Part shown: positions 36,488-47,143 of the stretch, in pieces | How positions within the stretch are numbered: the first letter of the stretch is position 1 | Layout: each line of letters begins with the position of its first letter | Assembly (NCBI RefSeq): GCF_027532185.1 | Contig: NZ_JAPZSV010000003.1 | Coordinates: 558,001 to 622,000, forward strand | Direction of reading: 5' to 3' | DNA: 64,000 nt | Source: Hylemonella sp. | GTDB lineage: Bacteria > Pseudomonadota > Gammaproteobacteria > Burkholderiales > Burkholderiaceae_C | Position numbers and translations under genes: made by a program | Notes under the pieces: model-generated | Databases searched by the model: none | What the model saw: the letters and a program-made list of their open reading frames with translations, nothing else | Told to the model about the DNA's origin: nothing

Positions 36488-37011
36488 GATGCGCTGATTA
36501 TCCCCGCCTGCGCCGCGGCCTCGCGCCAGGCCGCCAGCTTGCGCTCGAAGCTCCAACTGGCGTTGGCCGGGCTCGTCGAGGGCAGCTTCACAAGCGGAAG
36601 GTGTCCCGCCTCCAGTGCCGCCCGCACCGTCCTGGCGTGCCGGAAACTCTCACCGCCGTTGTGCGCGATGAGCTGCAGCTGGGGGCAACGCCGCCGCAGC
36701 GCCGCGAAGTCATTGACTTCTGCGTTGCGAATCGCGCTGTCCAGGCTTCCCTCGCGTTCGCAGCTCGCGTACACATCCCAGATGCCCAGTCCATGTCTCA
36801 GCGCCCAGGCGCAGCGGGCGTCATAGTGCTCAGGCCGCGGCAGGGGATCGTCAGGCCACAGGGCCTGCCATATCTTCCAGAAATGGTTCTGCGGGTGGCC
36901 GTAGTACTGCTGCGCCTTGAGGGAAGCCACACCTGGAAAGCTGCCGAGGATGAGCAGACGGGTGTCGGGGCCGACCACGGGCGGCAGACCCTGCAGGCGT
37001 GACCCTGTCAT
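36484..37011 (-). CDS. DNA-deoxyinosine glycosylase (uracil-DNA glycosylase superfamily)
   Basis: A 175-aa protein with RLLILGSFPGVASLKAQQYY and HPQNHFWKI, the active-site segment of the hypoxanthine/uracil DNA glycosylase families, and LPSTSPANASWSF near the C-terminus. It would remove deaminated adenine (hypoxanthine) from DNA. The ATG at 37011 overlaps the tatD stop by 4 nt (ATGA); another ATG at 37023 is less likely. Confidence 0.82.
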   Translation of the reverse strand: MTGSRLQGLPPVVGPDTRLLILGSFPGVASLKAQQYYGHPQNHFWKIWQALWPDDPLPRPEHYDARCAWALRHGLGIWDVYASCEREGSLDSAIRNAEVNDFAALRRRCPQLQLIAHNGGESFRHARTVRAALEAGHLPLVKLPSTSPANASWSFERKLAAWREAAAQAGIISAS

Positions 37012-37856
37012 GCCAGAACGCAACCTGGCAGGGCCGCCTGCAGATTGGCACGCGTCTGCATCTGCAAGTGCTCCGCCGGCACACCCCGCAACTCGGCCAG
37101 CACCTGCGCGATGCGCGGCAGCTCGCCCGGCTCATTGCGGCCTTGCGGCATGCCTCGCGCACGTTCCTCGGCCGTGGTGTACAGCCAGTGCGGTGGCATG
37201 TCGGGCGCATCGGTCTCCAGCACGACGGCCTCGAGCGGCAGCTCGGTGGCCAGCTTGCGCAGATGACTGGCACGCTCATAGGTCAGGGCACCGCCAAAAC
37301 CCAGCTTGAACCCCAGGTCGATGAAGGCCTGCGCTTGCTGCAGGCTGCCGTTGAAGGCATGGGCGATGCCGCTCCAGCGGTGGCCGGCCTTGCCCACCGC
37401 GCGCAGCCCCTTGAGCAGCATGTCCGCAGACCGGCGCACATGCAGGATGACAGGCAGCCCATGCTGGCGCGCCAGTCTGAGCTGCGCCAGGTAGAAGTGT
37501 TCCTGCCGCTCGCGCAGCGGGGGCTCGCAGAGCGCGGGCGCAAAGTAGTCCAGCCCGATCTCGCCCACCGCCACCAGGCGCGGGTCGTCGCGGTATTGCG
37601 CCAGGGCCGCGTCCAGCCGGGCCAGGTCTTCCTCCACGGCGTCCTGGACATAGAGCGGGTGGATGCCGAGGGCGTAGCTGTCGCCGAACTGGTGGGCCAG
37701 CGCTCGCACACGTTCGAAATCGCGTACCTGCACGGCCGGCAGCACGCAATGCACCACCCCGCGCTCGCGCGCCCGTTCCCGCACGTCGGCCACGTCGGCC
37801 GCGAACTCGGGCGCGTCCAGGTGACAGTGGGTGTCGATCCATCCAGTCAGAGGCAT
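37008..37856 (-). CDS. TatD-family metal-dependent hydrolase
   Basis: A 282-aa TIM-barrel hydrolase. WIDTHCHLDAPEF at the N-terminus supplies the first metal ligands; AVGEIGLDYF, PVILHVRRS, GIAHAFNGS and VVLETDAPDMPP carry the others. TatD proteins have 3'-5' exonuclease activity on DNA or RNA. It is first in an operon with the DNA glycosylase, which fits a DNA-repair grouping. Start at 37856 (MPLTGWIDTH) is set by homology. Confidence 0.9.
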   Translation of the reverse strand: MPLTGWIDTHCHLDAPEFAADVADVRERARERGVVHCVLPAVQVRDFERVRALAHQFGDSYALGIHPLYVQDAVEEDLARLDAALAQYRDDPRLVAVGEIGLDYFAPALCEPPLRERQEHFYLAQLRLARQHGLPVILHVRRSADMLLKGLRAVGKAGHRWSGIAHAFNGSLQQAQAFIDLGFKLGFGGALTYERASHLRKLATELPLEAVVLETDAPDMPPHWLYTTAEERARGMPQGRNEPGELPRIAQVLAELRGVPAEHLQMQTRANLQAALPGCVLA

Positions 37857-37974
37857 GGCGCAGATGATGCCGCAAAGCGCGCCCGGGCAGGGCTGACGCG
37901 CATGCAAAAAAAAGCCAGCCGTGCTACCGTCAATTCCACGCCGCCATACCGGTGGCCCCAACCCGGGGGGATGC

Positions 37975-38877
37975 ATGCGCCAGCCTGCCCTGTACAGCCG
38001 CTCACCGCGTGGCTCTGCCGCCGCGCCGGACGCGGTCTTGCCCGAAACGCCCCCCACGTCCCGCCCGCCCCTCCGCCGCACTTGGCACGCACGTCTGCCG
38101 CACTGGCAGGAGCGCCACTGGCGCTGGCTGGCCCTGGCTGCGCTGTTGATCCTTCTGGCCCAGGCCTTCTGGCCGGGGGCGCAGCAACGCCAGCTGACCC
38201 AGAAAGACATCGATGCGGCCGTGCTCAAGACACTGGAGACGGCCGTGCTGCCCTCGCCCGCCGCGCGCGCCGCGGCCATCGTGGCGCCTTCGGTGGTGCG
38301 TGTAAACGGCTTCGTCACCGACCAGGACGGCGAGGAGAAAGAGCACGGCCTGGGGACGGGCGTGGTGATCGTGGACAGCGGCATCATCCTCACCAACCTC
38401 CATGTGGTGGCGGGCACCAACCGCATCGAAGTCACCTTTCATGACGGCACGCAGTCGCCGGCCGTGATGACGGGCGGCCAGATCCACAACGACCTGGCCG
38501 TGCTGCAGGCCCAGAAGCTGCCCGACGACCTCAAGGCCGCCACCATGCGCTCCACGGCGGACCTGCAGCCCGGCGACGGCGTGGTGGCCGTAGGCTTTCC
38601 TTTCGGCATCGGGCCCTCGGTCTCCAGCGGCGTGGTCTCTGGGCTCAAGCGCAGCTTCCGCTCGCCCGAGGGAAGACAGCAGATCGGCAACCTGATCCAG
38701 TTCGACGCCGCGGCCAACCCTGGCAACTCGGGCGGTCCGCTGGTCACGATGGACGGCGAGGTGGTGGGGATCGTCACCGCCATCCTCAACCCCAACGAAC
38801 AACGCACCTTCGTGGGCATCGGTTTCGCCGTGCCCATCGAGAACGCGGCCTCGGCCGTGGGCATGCATCCCTTCTGA
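37975..38877 (+). CDS. Membrane-anchored trypsin-like (DegP-type) serine protease without PDZ
   Basis: A 300-aa protein. A cytoplasmic N-terminal 50 residues, one membrane span (about 52-68), then a periplasmic chymotrypsin-fold domain. The triad is visible as His in ILTNLHVVAG, Asp in HNDLAVLQ and Ser in NPGNSGGPLV. No PDZ domain follows, unlike DegP or DegS, so control of activity is probably different. Start at 37975 has GGGGGG upstream. The next gene is a MoxR ATPase 24 nt away, possibly co-transcribed. Confidence 0.88.
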   Translation: MRQPALYSRSPRGSAAAPDAVLPETPPTSRPPLRRTWHARLPHWQERHWRWLALAALLILLAQAFWPGAQQRQLTQKDIDAAVLKTLETAVLPSPAARAAAIVAPSVVRVNGFVTDQDGEEKEHGLGTGVVIVDSGIILTNLHVVAGTNRIEVTFHDGTQSPAVMTGGQIHNDLAVLQAQKLPDDLKAATMRSTADLQPGDGVVAVGFPFGIGPSVSSGVVSGLKRSFRSPEGRQQIGNLIQFDAAANPGNSGGPLVTMDGEVVGIVTAILNPNEQRTFVGIGFAVPIENAASAVGMHPF

Positions 38878-38901
38878 ATCCGGACACAAAAGGACTTCCG
38901 C

Positions 38902-39900
<999 letters not shown>

Positions 39901-39901
39901 A

Positions 39902-40000
39902 CACCCCCAGGCTCCGCTCCCTTCGTTCGCTGCGCCACCCCCCTCCAGGGGGCAACGCCAGTGGCCCGGCCAAGCCGGTTCCACGGCGTTCGGCCGCAGG
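39902..40000 (+). repeat. Dispersed 3'-end repeat, copy B
   Basis: Begins 1-2 nt after the moxR-like stop. Contains CCCCTCCAGGGGG and GGCCCGGCCAAGCCGGTTCC (39963-39982), identical over 20 nt to copy A. Interrupts an otherwise tight operon. Confidence 0.75.
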
Positions 40001-40029
40001 GACACGCAAGCACAGCCTGCACAAATATC

Positions 40030-41013
40030 ATGGCTAAGCAACAGGTCACCACCGGCGAAAGCACCGAGCAGGCCCTGCGCCGGCTCGAATGGACGGTGCT
40101 GCGCCGGCTTGATGGTCTGTTGCAGGGTGACTACCGCACCCTGCTGCGCGGCACCGGCCTGGACCTGGCCGATCTGCGCGAATACCAGCTGCACGACGAC
40201 GTGCGCCACATCGACTGGAACGTCACCGCGCGCCTACAGGTGCCGCATGTGCGCGTCTACACCGAAGACCGCGAGATGAGCGCCTGGTTTCTGCTGGACC
40301 TGAGCCCCTCGGTGGACTTCGGCTCGGGCACACGCAGCAAGCGCGAGCAGCTGGCCGACTTCGTGGCCGTACTTGCCCGCCTGCTGACGCGCCATGGCAA
40401 CCGCGTGGGCGCCGTGCTCTACAACGGCGGCGTACAGGCCGTGCTGCCGCCGGGCAGCGGCCGCCGCCAAGTGCTGCAACTGCTACAACGCGTGCAGGCC
40501 GCGCCGCCGGACGACGCCCACCCCGGCCTCACACGTCTGCAGGACCTGCTGGACAGCGCGGCCCATCTCATGCGCCGGCGCAGCACCGTCTTCGTGCTCT
40601 CCGACTTCATCAGCGAAGAGGGCTGGGAGCAACCGCTCACGCGCCTGGCGCTGCGCCACGAGGTGGTGGCCGTGCGCCTCTACGACCCTTTGGAACACGC
40701 CTTGCCAGATCTTGGCCTCGTTCCGATGCAGGACGCGGAGACCGGTGAGTTGCTGCTGGTGGACACGCACGACGCCGGCTTTCGTGCCCGCTTCGCCCAG
40801 CTCGCTGCGCAACGCGAAGAGGCCTTGCGACGGGCCCTGGCGCGCGCCGGCGTGGACACTTTGGAACTGGCCGCCGATGACGAACTGGTCGAGGCGCTGC
40901 TGCGCTTTGCCGAACTGCGGCGCCAGCGTGGCCGCGCCCGCGCGGTACCGCCGCCCGTGCACCTGCGGCTGGTGCCCCCTGTACCTCTGACGCCCGTGGA
41001 GGCTCTGCCATGA
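40030..41013 (+). CDS. DUF58 domain protein (MoxR partner)
   Basis: A 327-aa protein. The DUF58 signature is clear: LREYQLHDDVRHIDWNVTAR followed by EDREMSAWFLLDLSPSVDF, a vWA-like fold. It starts at 40030 and overlaps the next gene by 4 nt. In MoxR operons this protein is thought to work with the ATPase and the VWA proteins in cell-envelope or stress functions; the exact job is unknown. Confidence 0.9.
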   Translation: MAKQQVTTGESTEQALRRLEWTVLRRLDGLLQGDYRTLLRGTGLDLADLREYQLHDDVRHIDWNVTARLQVPHVRVYTEDREMSAWFLLDLSPSVDFGSGTRSKREQLADFVAVLARLLTRHGNRVGAVLYNGGVQAVLPPGSGRRQVLQLLQRVQAAPPDDAHPGLTRLQDLLDSAAHLMRRRSTVFVLSDFISEEGWEQPLTRLALRHEVVAVRLYDPLEHALPDLGLVPMQDAETGELLLVDTHDAGFRARFAQLAAQREEALRRALARAGVDTLELAADDELVEALLRFAELRRQRGRARAVPPPVHLRLVPPVPLTPVEALP

Positions 41014-42038
41014 ATTTCCTCTGGCCCAGCATGCTCCTGCTGCTGCTGCTCGTGCCCCTGCTGCTGCTTTTTTATCTCTGGCTGCTGCAACGCAAGAAAA
41101 AATTCGCTGTGCGTTACGCCAGCCTGGGCCTGGTGAAGCAGGCCATGGGCGGTGCGTCCTGGCGGCGCCATGTGCCGCCTGCACTGTTTCTGCTGGCCAT
41201 CACGGCCCTGCTGCTAGCCGCAGCACGGCCGCTGGCCACCATCGTGCTGCCCACCCAGCAGGAAACCATCATGCTGGCCATGGACGTCTCGGGCAGCATG
41301 CGCGCGGCCGACGTCAAGCCCAACCGGCTTGAAGCCTCGCAGCACGCGGCCAAGGCCTTTCTCGCCGAGCTGCCGCGCAACGTGAAGGTGGGCATCGTGG
41401 CCTTTGCCGGCTCGGCCCAGGTGGCGCAGATCCCGACCGTCAACCGCGAAGACCTCAACTCCGCCATCGACCGTTTCCAGCTGCAACGCGGCACCGCCAT
41501 CGGCAACGGCATCGTGCTTTCGCTCGCCACGCTGTTCCCGGATGCAGGGATCGATATCGGCAACCTCACCTATGGCCGCTCACGCGGCATCTCGCTGGAC
41601 CAGCCGCCAGCGACCAAGGAGTTCACCCCCGTGGCCCCCGGCTCCTATGGCTCGGCCGCCATCATCCTGCTCACCGACGGCCAGCGCACCACAGGCATCG
41701 ATTCCATGGAAGCCGCCAAGATGGCCGCGGACCGCGGCGTGCGCGTCTACACCGTGGGTGTAGGCACGGTGGACGGCGAGACCATCGGCTTCGAAGGCTG
41801 GTCCATGCACGTGCGCCTGGACGAGGAAACCCTCAAGGCCATCGCCCACCGCACCCAGGGCGAGTACTTCCACGCTGCCACGGCCGAAGACCTGAAGAAG
41901 GTCTACCAGACCCTGAGCTCGCGCGTGAGTGTGGAGAAGAAGGAGACCGAGGTCTCGGCGCTGCTGGCCCTGCTGGGGGCCTTGTTCCTGATCACCGGGG
42001 CCGGGCTGTCCTTGCTCTGGTACCACCGGGTCGCCTGA
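41010..42038 (+). CDS. VWA-domain membrane protein (BatA-like)
   Basis: A 342-aa protein. Two N-terminal membrane spans (about 4-22 and 57-76), then a von Willebrand factor A domain with the metal site MDVSGSMRAADVK, and a C-terminal span (about 312-332). This is the layout of BatA/BatB proteins in MoxR operons. Coupled to the DUF58 gene by a 4-nt overlap. Confidence 0.9.
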   Translation: MNFLWPSMLLLLLLVPLLLLFYLWLLQRKKKFAVRYASLGLVKQAMGGASWRRHVPPALFLLAITALLLAAARPLATIVLPTQQETIMLAMDVSGSMRAADVKPNRLEASQHAAKAFLAELPRNVKVGIVAFAGSAQVAQIPTVNREDLNSAIDRFQLQRGTAIGNGIVLSLATLFPDAGIDIGNLTYGRSRGISLDQPPATKEFTPVAPGSYGSAAIILLTDGQRTTGIDSMEAAKMAADRGVRVYTVGVGTVDGETIGFEGWSMHVRLDEETLKAIAHRTQGEYFHAATAEDLKKVYQTLSSRVSVEKKETEVSALLALLGALFLITGAGLSLLWYHRVA

Positions 42039-42053
42039 CCCAGACCGGCAGTT

Positions 42054-42461
42054 TCAGGCCATCGGCAAGTGGCGCGCGGCCACCGCCAGCTTCTGCGCCG
42101 TCTCGGGCTGAAGTTCCAGGCCCAGCGCGTCACCGGGGTTGAGGACCAGGCCCACGCCGGGCGCGAGGCCGCGCACGATCCAGGCGAAATCCACAAAGAG
42201 CGCATGCACATGGGCGGGCGCCTGCTGCACCCAGGGCGCGGCCTTCTCATGCGTGGTGAAGATGGCCATCACAGCGAAACCGTTGGGGCTGTTGAGCGTT
42301 AGCGGCTTGGCCGTCGCGTCCCAGCGCCCGTCTGCGCCGATCGGCTTGTCCAGCAGCACGATGATCTGCGAGGCCAACATCTCGTCGAAAAGTTCGGGGG
42401 CAGAGCACTGGCCTTGTTGAGCGGCCTGAAGTCTGGATTCGAGTGCAGTCAAGATTATCAA
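42054..42461 (-). CDS. SseB-family protein
   Basis: About 135 aa. VVLLDKPIGADGRWDATAKPL-like and FAVMAIFTTHEKAAPWV features fit the SseB N-terminal domain (PF07179), which also occurs in enzymes' regulators and in enhanced-serine-sensitivity protein. No ATG fits; a TTG at 42461 or 42452 must be used. It lies 24 nt downstream of lolD on the same strand. Role unknown. Confidence 0.7.
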   Translation of the reverse strand: MIILTALESRLQAAQQGQCSAPELFDEMLASQIIVLLDKPIGADGRWDATAKPLTLNSPNGFAVMAIFTTHEKAAPWVQQAPAHVHALFVDFAWIVRGLAPGVGLVLNPGDALGLELQPETAQKLAVAARHLPMA

Positions 42462-42485
42462 CCGGCAAGAGACGCCTTCGCTTCG

Positions 42486-43166
42486 TCAGGAGACGAGCAG
42501 GCCGCGATCCAGTCTCAACGTCCGCTGACACCGCGCTGCCAGCGTCTCGTCATGCGTCACGACGATGAAGGCTGTGCCCTGCTCGCGCGCCAGCTGGAGC
42601 ATGAGCTCGAACACGCCTTCGGCCGTGCCGCGATCCAGATTGCCTGTGGGCTCGTCGGCCAGCACGCAAGCCGGCTGGGTCACCAGCGCACGCGCAATCG
42701 CCACGCGCTGGCGTTCGCCGCCCGACAATTCGGCCGGGCGATGGTGCAAACGCTCTTTCAAGCCCACGGCTTCCAGCATGCGCGCAGCCTGCTCGCCGGC
42801 TGCGGCGCGGTCCATGCGACGGATCCACAAGGGCATGGCCACGTTGTCACGCGCGCTGAACTCGGGCAGCAGGTGGTGGAACTGGTAGACGAAACCCAGG
42901 TGCTGGTTGCGGAGCTGACCTTGAACCGCGGCCGAGAGCGTCGAGAAATCCTGCCCCATGAGCTGCACGCGCCCCTGGGTCGGTGCGTCGAGTCCGCCGA
43001 GCAGATGCAACAGCGTGCTCTTGCCCGAGCCCGAGGCGCCGACCACGGCGAGGATCTCGCCGGCATGGACCTGCAGATCCACGCCGCGCAGTACGTTCAC
43101 ATCGAGCCGGCCTTCGGTGTAGCGCTTCTCCAGGCCCTGGGCCTGCAACACGATTTTGTTATTCAT
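42486..43166 (-). CDS. lolD: Lipoprotein-releasing ABC transporter ATPase LolD
   Basis: A 226-aa ABC ATPase. Walker [12 protein letters not shown], signature [15 protein letters not shown], Walker [14 protein letters not shown] and switch His in VVTHDE. It powers release of outer-membrane lipoproteins from the inner membrane to LolA. Its start overlaps the end of the permease gene by 8 nt. Confidence 0.93.
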   Translation of the reverse strand: MNNKIVLQAQGLEKRYTEGRLDVNVLRGVDLQVHAGEILAVVGASGSGKSTLLHLLGGLDAPTQGRVQLMGQDFSTLSAAVQGQLRNQHLGFVYQFHHLLPEFSARDNVAMPLWIRRMDRAAAGEQAARMLEAVGLKERLHHRPAELSGGERQRVAIARALVTQPACVLADEPTGNLDRGTAEGVFELMLQLAREQGTAFIVVTHDETLAARCQRTLRLDRGLLVS

Positions 43167-44415
43167 AACGCAGCGCCTCCGCGGGGTTCACGCGGCTGGC
43201 GCGCCAGCTGGGATAAAGCGTGGCCACAAAGGCCAGCACGAGGGAGATCACGGCAATGGGCACGATGTCGCTGGGTTGCGGGTCGCTGGGCATGCGGCTG
43301 ATCAGGTAGATGTCCTTGGGCAGGAAGCTGGCCTGCAGCAAACCCTCCAGCGCCGGCACGATGACGTCGATGTTGAAGGCCACGCCCAGGCCCAGCAGCA
43401 GGCCCACGAGGGTGCCGATGACGCCCACGGTGGCGCCCTGCACCACGAAGACGCCCATGATGCTGCCCGGGCTCGCGCCCAGGGTGCGCAGGATGGCGAT
43501 GTCGGCGCGCTTGTCGGTCACGGTCATCACCAGAGTGCTCACCAGATTGAAGGCCGCCACGGCAACGATGAGCGTCAGGATGATGAACATCATGCGCTTC
43601 TCAAGCTGCACGGCGGCGAACCAGTTGCGGTTCTGCCGCGTCCAGTCACGGATCAGCAAGTCCCCGCTGAGTGTGGCGGCCAGCTGACCCGCCACGTCGC
43701 GCGCCTGGTGCAGGTCCTTGAGCTTGAGGCGGATGCCGGTGGGGCCTTCGAGGCGGAAGATGCGCGCGGCATCGTCCACATGCAGCAGCACGAGGCCGGC
43801 GTCGTATTCGTAATGGCCGGAGTCGAAAGTTCCCACCACCGTCATCTGTTTCATGCGTGGCACCACGCCGGCCGGCGTGACCTGGCCACTGGGCGCCACC
43901 AGCGTGACCTTGTCGCCGGGCCGCACGCCAAGCTGACGTGCCAGATCACGCCCCAGCACCACGCCGAACTCGCCCGACACCAGCTGGTCCAGCGCACCAC
44001 CGCGCAGGGCCGCAGCCAGATCCGTGACCTCGCCCTCGAGTGCCGGGTCGATCCCGCGCACGATGGCCCCCTTCATATCCTCGCCACGCGCCAGCAGGGC
44101 CTGGGTGCCGATGAAGGGCGCAGCGCCGACGACCTGCGGATTCGCCTTGGCCTCGGCCAGGGTCTTGGCCACGTCGGGCAGGGCCTGACCGTAGGGCGAG
44201 AAGATCTCGATGTGCGAGACCACGCTGAGCATACGGTCGCGCACTTCCTTCTGGAAGCCGTTCATCACGCTGAGCACGATGATGAGCGCAGCCACACCCA
44301 GCGCAATGCCCAGCATGGAGACGCCCGAGATGAAGGAGATGAAGCCATTGCGCCGCGTGGCGCGGCCGGCACGCGTGTAGCGCCAGCCCAGCAGCAGTTC
44401 GTAAGGGATTTGCAT
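43159..44415 (-). CDS. lolC: Lipoprotein-releasing ABC transporter permease (LolC/LolE family)
   Basis: A 418-aa FtsX-like permease. It starts [41 protein letters not shown] in part, which is the LolC/E N-terminus with first membrane span, followed by a large periplasmic domain and three more spans at about 270-400. Only one permease is encoded, so it may work as a homodimer (LolF-like arrangement) unless a second gene lies elsewhere. Confidence 0.9.
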   Translation of the reverse strand: MQIPYELLLGWRYTRAGRATRRNGFISFISGVSMLGIALGVAALIIVLSVMNGFQKEVRDRMLSVVSHIEIFSPYGQALPDVAKTLAEAKANPQVVGAAPFIGTQALLARGEDMKGAIVRGIDPALEGEVTDLAAALRGGALDQLVSGEFGVVLGRDLARQLGVRPGDKVTLVAPSGQVTPAGVVPRMKQMTVVGTFDSGHYEYDAGLVLLHVDDAARIFRLEGPTGIRLKLKDLHQARDVAGQLAATLSGDLLIRDWTRQNRNWFAAVQLEKRMMFIILTLIVAVAAFNLVSTLVMTVTDKRADIAILRTLGASPGSIMGVFVVQGATVGVIGTLVGLLLGLGVAFNIDVIVPALEGLLQASFLPKDIYLISRMPSDPQPSDIVPIAVISLVLAFVATLYPSWRASRVNPAEALRYE

Positions 44416-44510
44416 GGGGTCCTGTTTTTGCTCCCGGGATTATGAGCGAGAGCCTGCTCATGGCCTCGCAGGGGTCGTTAGCAGGCTCTCCACGCGCGAC
44501 AATACCGGTC

Positions 44511-45431
44511 ATGCACGTTCTGATTCCCTACGCCCTGAGCGAAGACGAGGCCGCCCGCCCCGCCTTGCAGGGCCAGTCCCTGCCCCGCCTGCAGGCCCTG
44601 CTGCAGGCCATGGCACCGCACACTCTGCTCGCTTTGCCGGAGCACAGCCCGATCAGCGCCCATGAACAATTGCTGGCCGGCGCACAGGGCCTGGACCCGC
44701 AAGCCCCCGCCTGGGCGGCGCTGCGCGCGCACGAGCTCCAGCTGCCCGGCGCCGGCAGCGCCGCCTGGGGCTTCCTGACCCCGGCGCATTGGGAAATCGG
44801 CCAGGCCCGCGTGAGCCTGCGTGACCCGCAGGCCTTGGACCTGCGCGAGGACGAGGCGCGCGCACTGCTGGCCGCCATGCAGCCTTTCTTCAGGGAGGAC
44901 GGCCTCACGCTGCACTACGAGCAACCGCTGCGCTGGCTGGTCAGCGGCGAGCCGCTGCGCGGCGTGGTGAGCGCACCCCCCGAGCGAGTGATCGGCCGCG
45001 ACGTGGCGGCTTGGCTGCCTACCTCTCCCCTGCTACGCCGTCTGCAGAACGAGATGCAGATGCTGCTCTACACCCATGCCGTGAGCGAGGCGCGCGCAGA
45101 ACGTGGCGCCCTAGCCGTCAACTCCTTCTGGCTCAGTGCCTGCGGGGCGCTGGGCGCCGTACCTGCTCCCGCGCAGACGCTGACCCTGCTCGACACCCTG
45201 ACCCAGCCTGCCGTGCGCGGCGACTGGACGGCCTGGGCCCGTGCCTGGCAGGCGCTCGATGAGGCACTCGCGCCCCTGCAGGCCGCACTGGCTGCGGGCC
45301 AGGACGTGACGCTCACGCTCTGCAGCGAACTCGTGGCCCGCCGCTACACCCGCGCCCCGCGCAGCGCCTGGCAGCGCCTGCTGCAGCGCTTCAGACCGCA
45401 GCAGCCCTCTGACATACTCACGCTCGCATGA
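44511..45431 (+). CDS. Conserved hypothetical protein upstream of recJ
   Basis: A 306-aa protein. Start at 44511 (MHVLIPYALS) is preferred to the ORF start at 44442. Recognisable conserved-looking blocks are WGFLTPAHWEIGQARVSL and RRLQNEMQMLLYTHAVSEAR with VNSFWLSACG. Relatives in Burkholderiales are sometimes labelled phosphoglycerate mutase, but no catalytic motif of either mutase class is visible, so that name should not be trusted. It is coupled to recJ by an ATGA overlap. Confidence 0.7.
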   Translation: MHVLIPYALSEDEAARPALQGQSLPRLQALLQAMAPHTLLALPEHSPISAHEQLLAGAQGLDPQAPAWAALRAHELQLPGAGSAAWGFLTPAHWEIGQARVSLRDPQALDLREDEARALLAAMQPFFREDGLTLHYEQPLRWLVSGEPLRGVVSAPPERVIGRDVAAWLPTSPLLRRLQNEMQMLLYTHAVSEARAERGALAVNSFWLSACGALGAVPAPAQTLTLLDTLTQPAVRGDWTAWARAWQALDEALAPLQAALAAGQDVTLTLCSELVARRYTRAPRSAWQRLLQRFRPQQPSDILTLA

Positions 45432-47137
45432 AAATCGTCACCCGCGACATCCCGCCGCGCGCCGCCTGGGCGCTGGAACAGGCCGGCGTGCACCCCCTGC
45501 TGGCCCGCCTCTACGCCGCCCGCGGCGTGAGCAGCAAGGAAGAACTGGACGACGGCCTCGCGCGCCTGCTGCCTCCCACGACCATGAAGGGGGCGCTGGA
45601 TGCCGCCGTGCTGCTGGCCGACGCCATCCGCGACGACAAGAAGCTCTGTATCGTGGCCGACTACGACTGCGATGGCGCCACCGCCTGCGCCGTGGGCATC
45701 CGCGGCCTGCGCATGCTGGGCGCAAAGCACGTGAACTACCTCGTGCCCGACCGTGTGGTCGACGGCTACGGCCTGACACCGCCGATCGCGCGGCGCGTCA
45801 AGGACAGCGGCGCCGATGTGCTGATCACGGTGGACAACGGCATCGCCAGCGTCGAGGGTGTGCGCACTGCCAACGAGCTGGGCTTGCAGGTGCTGGTGAC
45901 CGATCACCACCTGCCCGGCCCGGCGCTGCCGGACGCGCAGGTCATCGTCAACCCCAACCAGCCGGGCTGCGGCTTCGAGAGCAAGTCCATCGCCGGCGTG
46001 GGCGTCATGTTCTACGTGCTGCTGGCCTTGCGTGCCGAGCTGCGCCAGCGCGGCGTCTTCGATGCGAGCACACAACCCAAGCTGGACGCGCTGCTGCCCA
46101 TCGTGGCCCTGGGCACGGTGGCCGATGTGGTCAAGCTAGACCCCAACAACCGCCGCCTCGTGGCCCAAGGGCTCAAGCGCGTGCGCGCCGGCGCCCTGCC
46201 GCCGGGCCTGGCCGCCTTGTTTGAAGTGGCCGCGCGCAAGGCGGCCGTGGCCACCACCTTCGACTTCGGCTTCGCGCTCGGACCGCGCATCAACGCCGCC
46301 GGTCGTCTGGCCGACATGACGCTGGGCATCGAGCTGCTGCTGACCGACGACACGGCGCGCGCCACCGAGCTGGCCAAGACGCTGGACGGCATCAACCGGG
46401 AGCGCCGCGAGATCGAGGGCGAAATGCGCGAACAGGCGCTGGAGATCGTGGAGTCGCTCTACGACCCCGAGGACGAACCCCCACCCGCGCTCTGTGTCTA
46501 CGACCCCGATTTCCACGAGGGCGTGGTCGGCATCGTGGCCTCGCGCCTCAAGGACAAGCTACACCGGCCGAGTTTTGTCTTCGCCGCCAGCCAGGCGCCG
46601 GGCAAGGAGCACGAGCTCAAGGGCTCGGGCCGTTCCATTCCCGGCTTCCACCTGCGTGACGCCCTGGACCTCGTGGCCAAGCGCCACCCCGGTGTGCTGC
46701 TGCGTTTCGGCGGCCATGCCATGGCAGCGGGCTGCACCATCGCCGAAGAGCATTTCGAAACCTTCGAGCAGGGCCTGGCCGAGGTGGCCCAGGAATGGCT
46801 GGATGCCGCCACACTGACCCGCAAGCTGGAGACCGACGGCGCCCTGCCCGTGGAGTACCGCCGCGCCGACATGGTGGACACGCTGCAGCGCGAAGTCTGG
46901 GGCCAGGGTTTTGCGCCGCCGACCTTCAGCGAAGAGGTGGAGGTGCTGTCGCAGCGCCTGGTCGGCGAAAAGCACCTGGCGCTCAAGCTCAAGCACCAGG
47001 GCCAGCCCGTGGACGGCATCTGGTTCGGCCGCACCGAGCCGCTGCCGCCGCGTGTGCTGCTGGCCTTCCGGCTCGACGCCGACGAGTGGCAGGGCACGCG
47101 GCGCGTGAGATTCCTCGTCGAGGGCGCAGAGGTCTGA
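45428..47137 (+). CDS. recJ: Single-stranded-DNA exonuclease RecJ
   Basis: A 569-aa 5'-3' ssDNA exonuclease used in recombination and mismatch repair. DHH phosphoesterase motifs: VADYDCDGATACAVG, DVLITVDNGI, VTDHHLPGPALP (DHH), and the DHHA1 part SGRSIPGFHLRDALD with FGGHAMAAGCTI. Full length. Start overlaps the preceding stop (ATGA). Confidence 0.95.
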   Translation: MKIVTRDIPPRAAWALEQAGVHPLLARLYAARGVSSKEELDDGLARLLPPTTMKGALDAAVLLADAIRDDKKLCIVADYDCDGATACAVGIRGLRMLGAKHVNYLVPDRVVDGYGLTPPIARRVKDSGADVLITVDNGIASVEGVRTANELGLQVLVTDHHLPGPALPDAQVIVNPNQPGCGFESKSIAGVGVMFYVLLALRAELRQRGVFDASTQPKLDALLPIVALGTVADVVKLDPNNRRLVAQGLKRVRAGALPPGLAALFEVAARKAAVATTFDFGFALGPRINAAGRLADMTLGIELLLTDDTARATELAKTLDGINRERREIEGEMREQALEIVESLYDPEDEPPPALCVYDPDFHEGVVGIVASRLKDKLHRPSFVFAASQAPGKEHELKGSGRSIPGFHLRDALDLVAKRHPGVLLRFGGHAMAAGCTIAEEHFETFEQGLAEVAQEWLDAATLTRKLETDGALPVEYRRADMVDTLQREVWGQGFAPPTFSEEVEVLSQRLVGEKHLALKLKHQGQPVDGIWFGRTEPLPPRVLLAFRLDADEWQGTRRVRFLVEGAEV

Positions 47138-47143
47138 GGGCCG

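Noticed and set aside
33971-36826. 951-codon open frame on the plus strand
   Set aside because: Antisense to the GspE-like and aminopropyltransferase-like genes, whose motifs are clear; composition typical of a shadow frame.
44442-44511. Upstream start for the protein before recJ
   Set aside because: The extra 23 residues look like non-coding sequence; MHVLIPYALS at 44511 fits better as the N-terminus.
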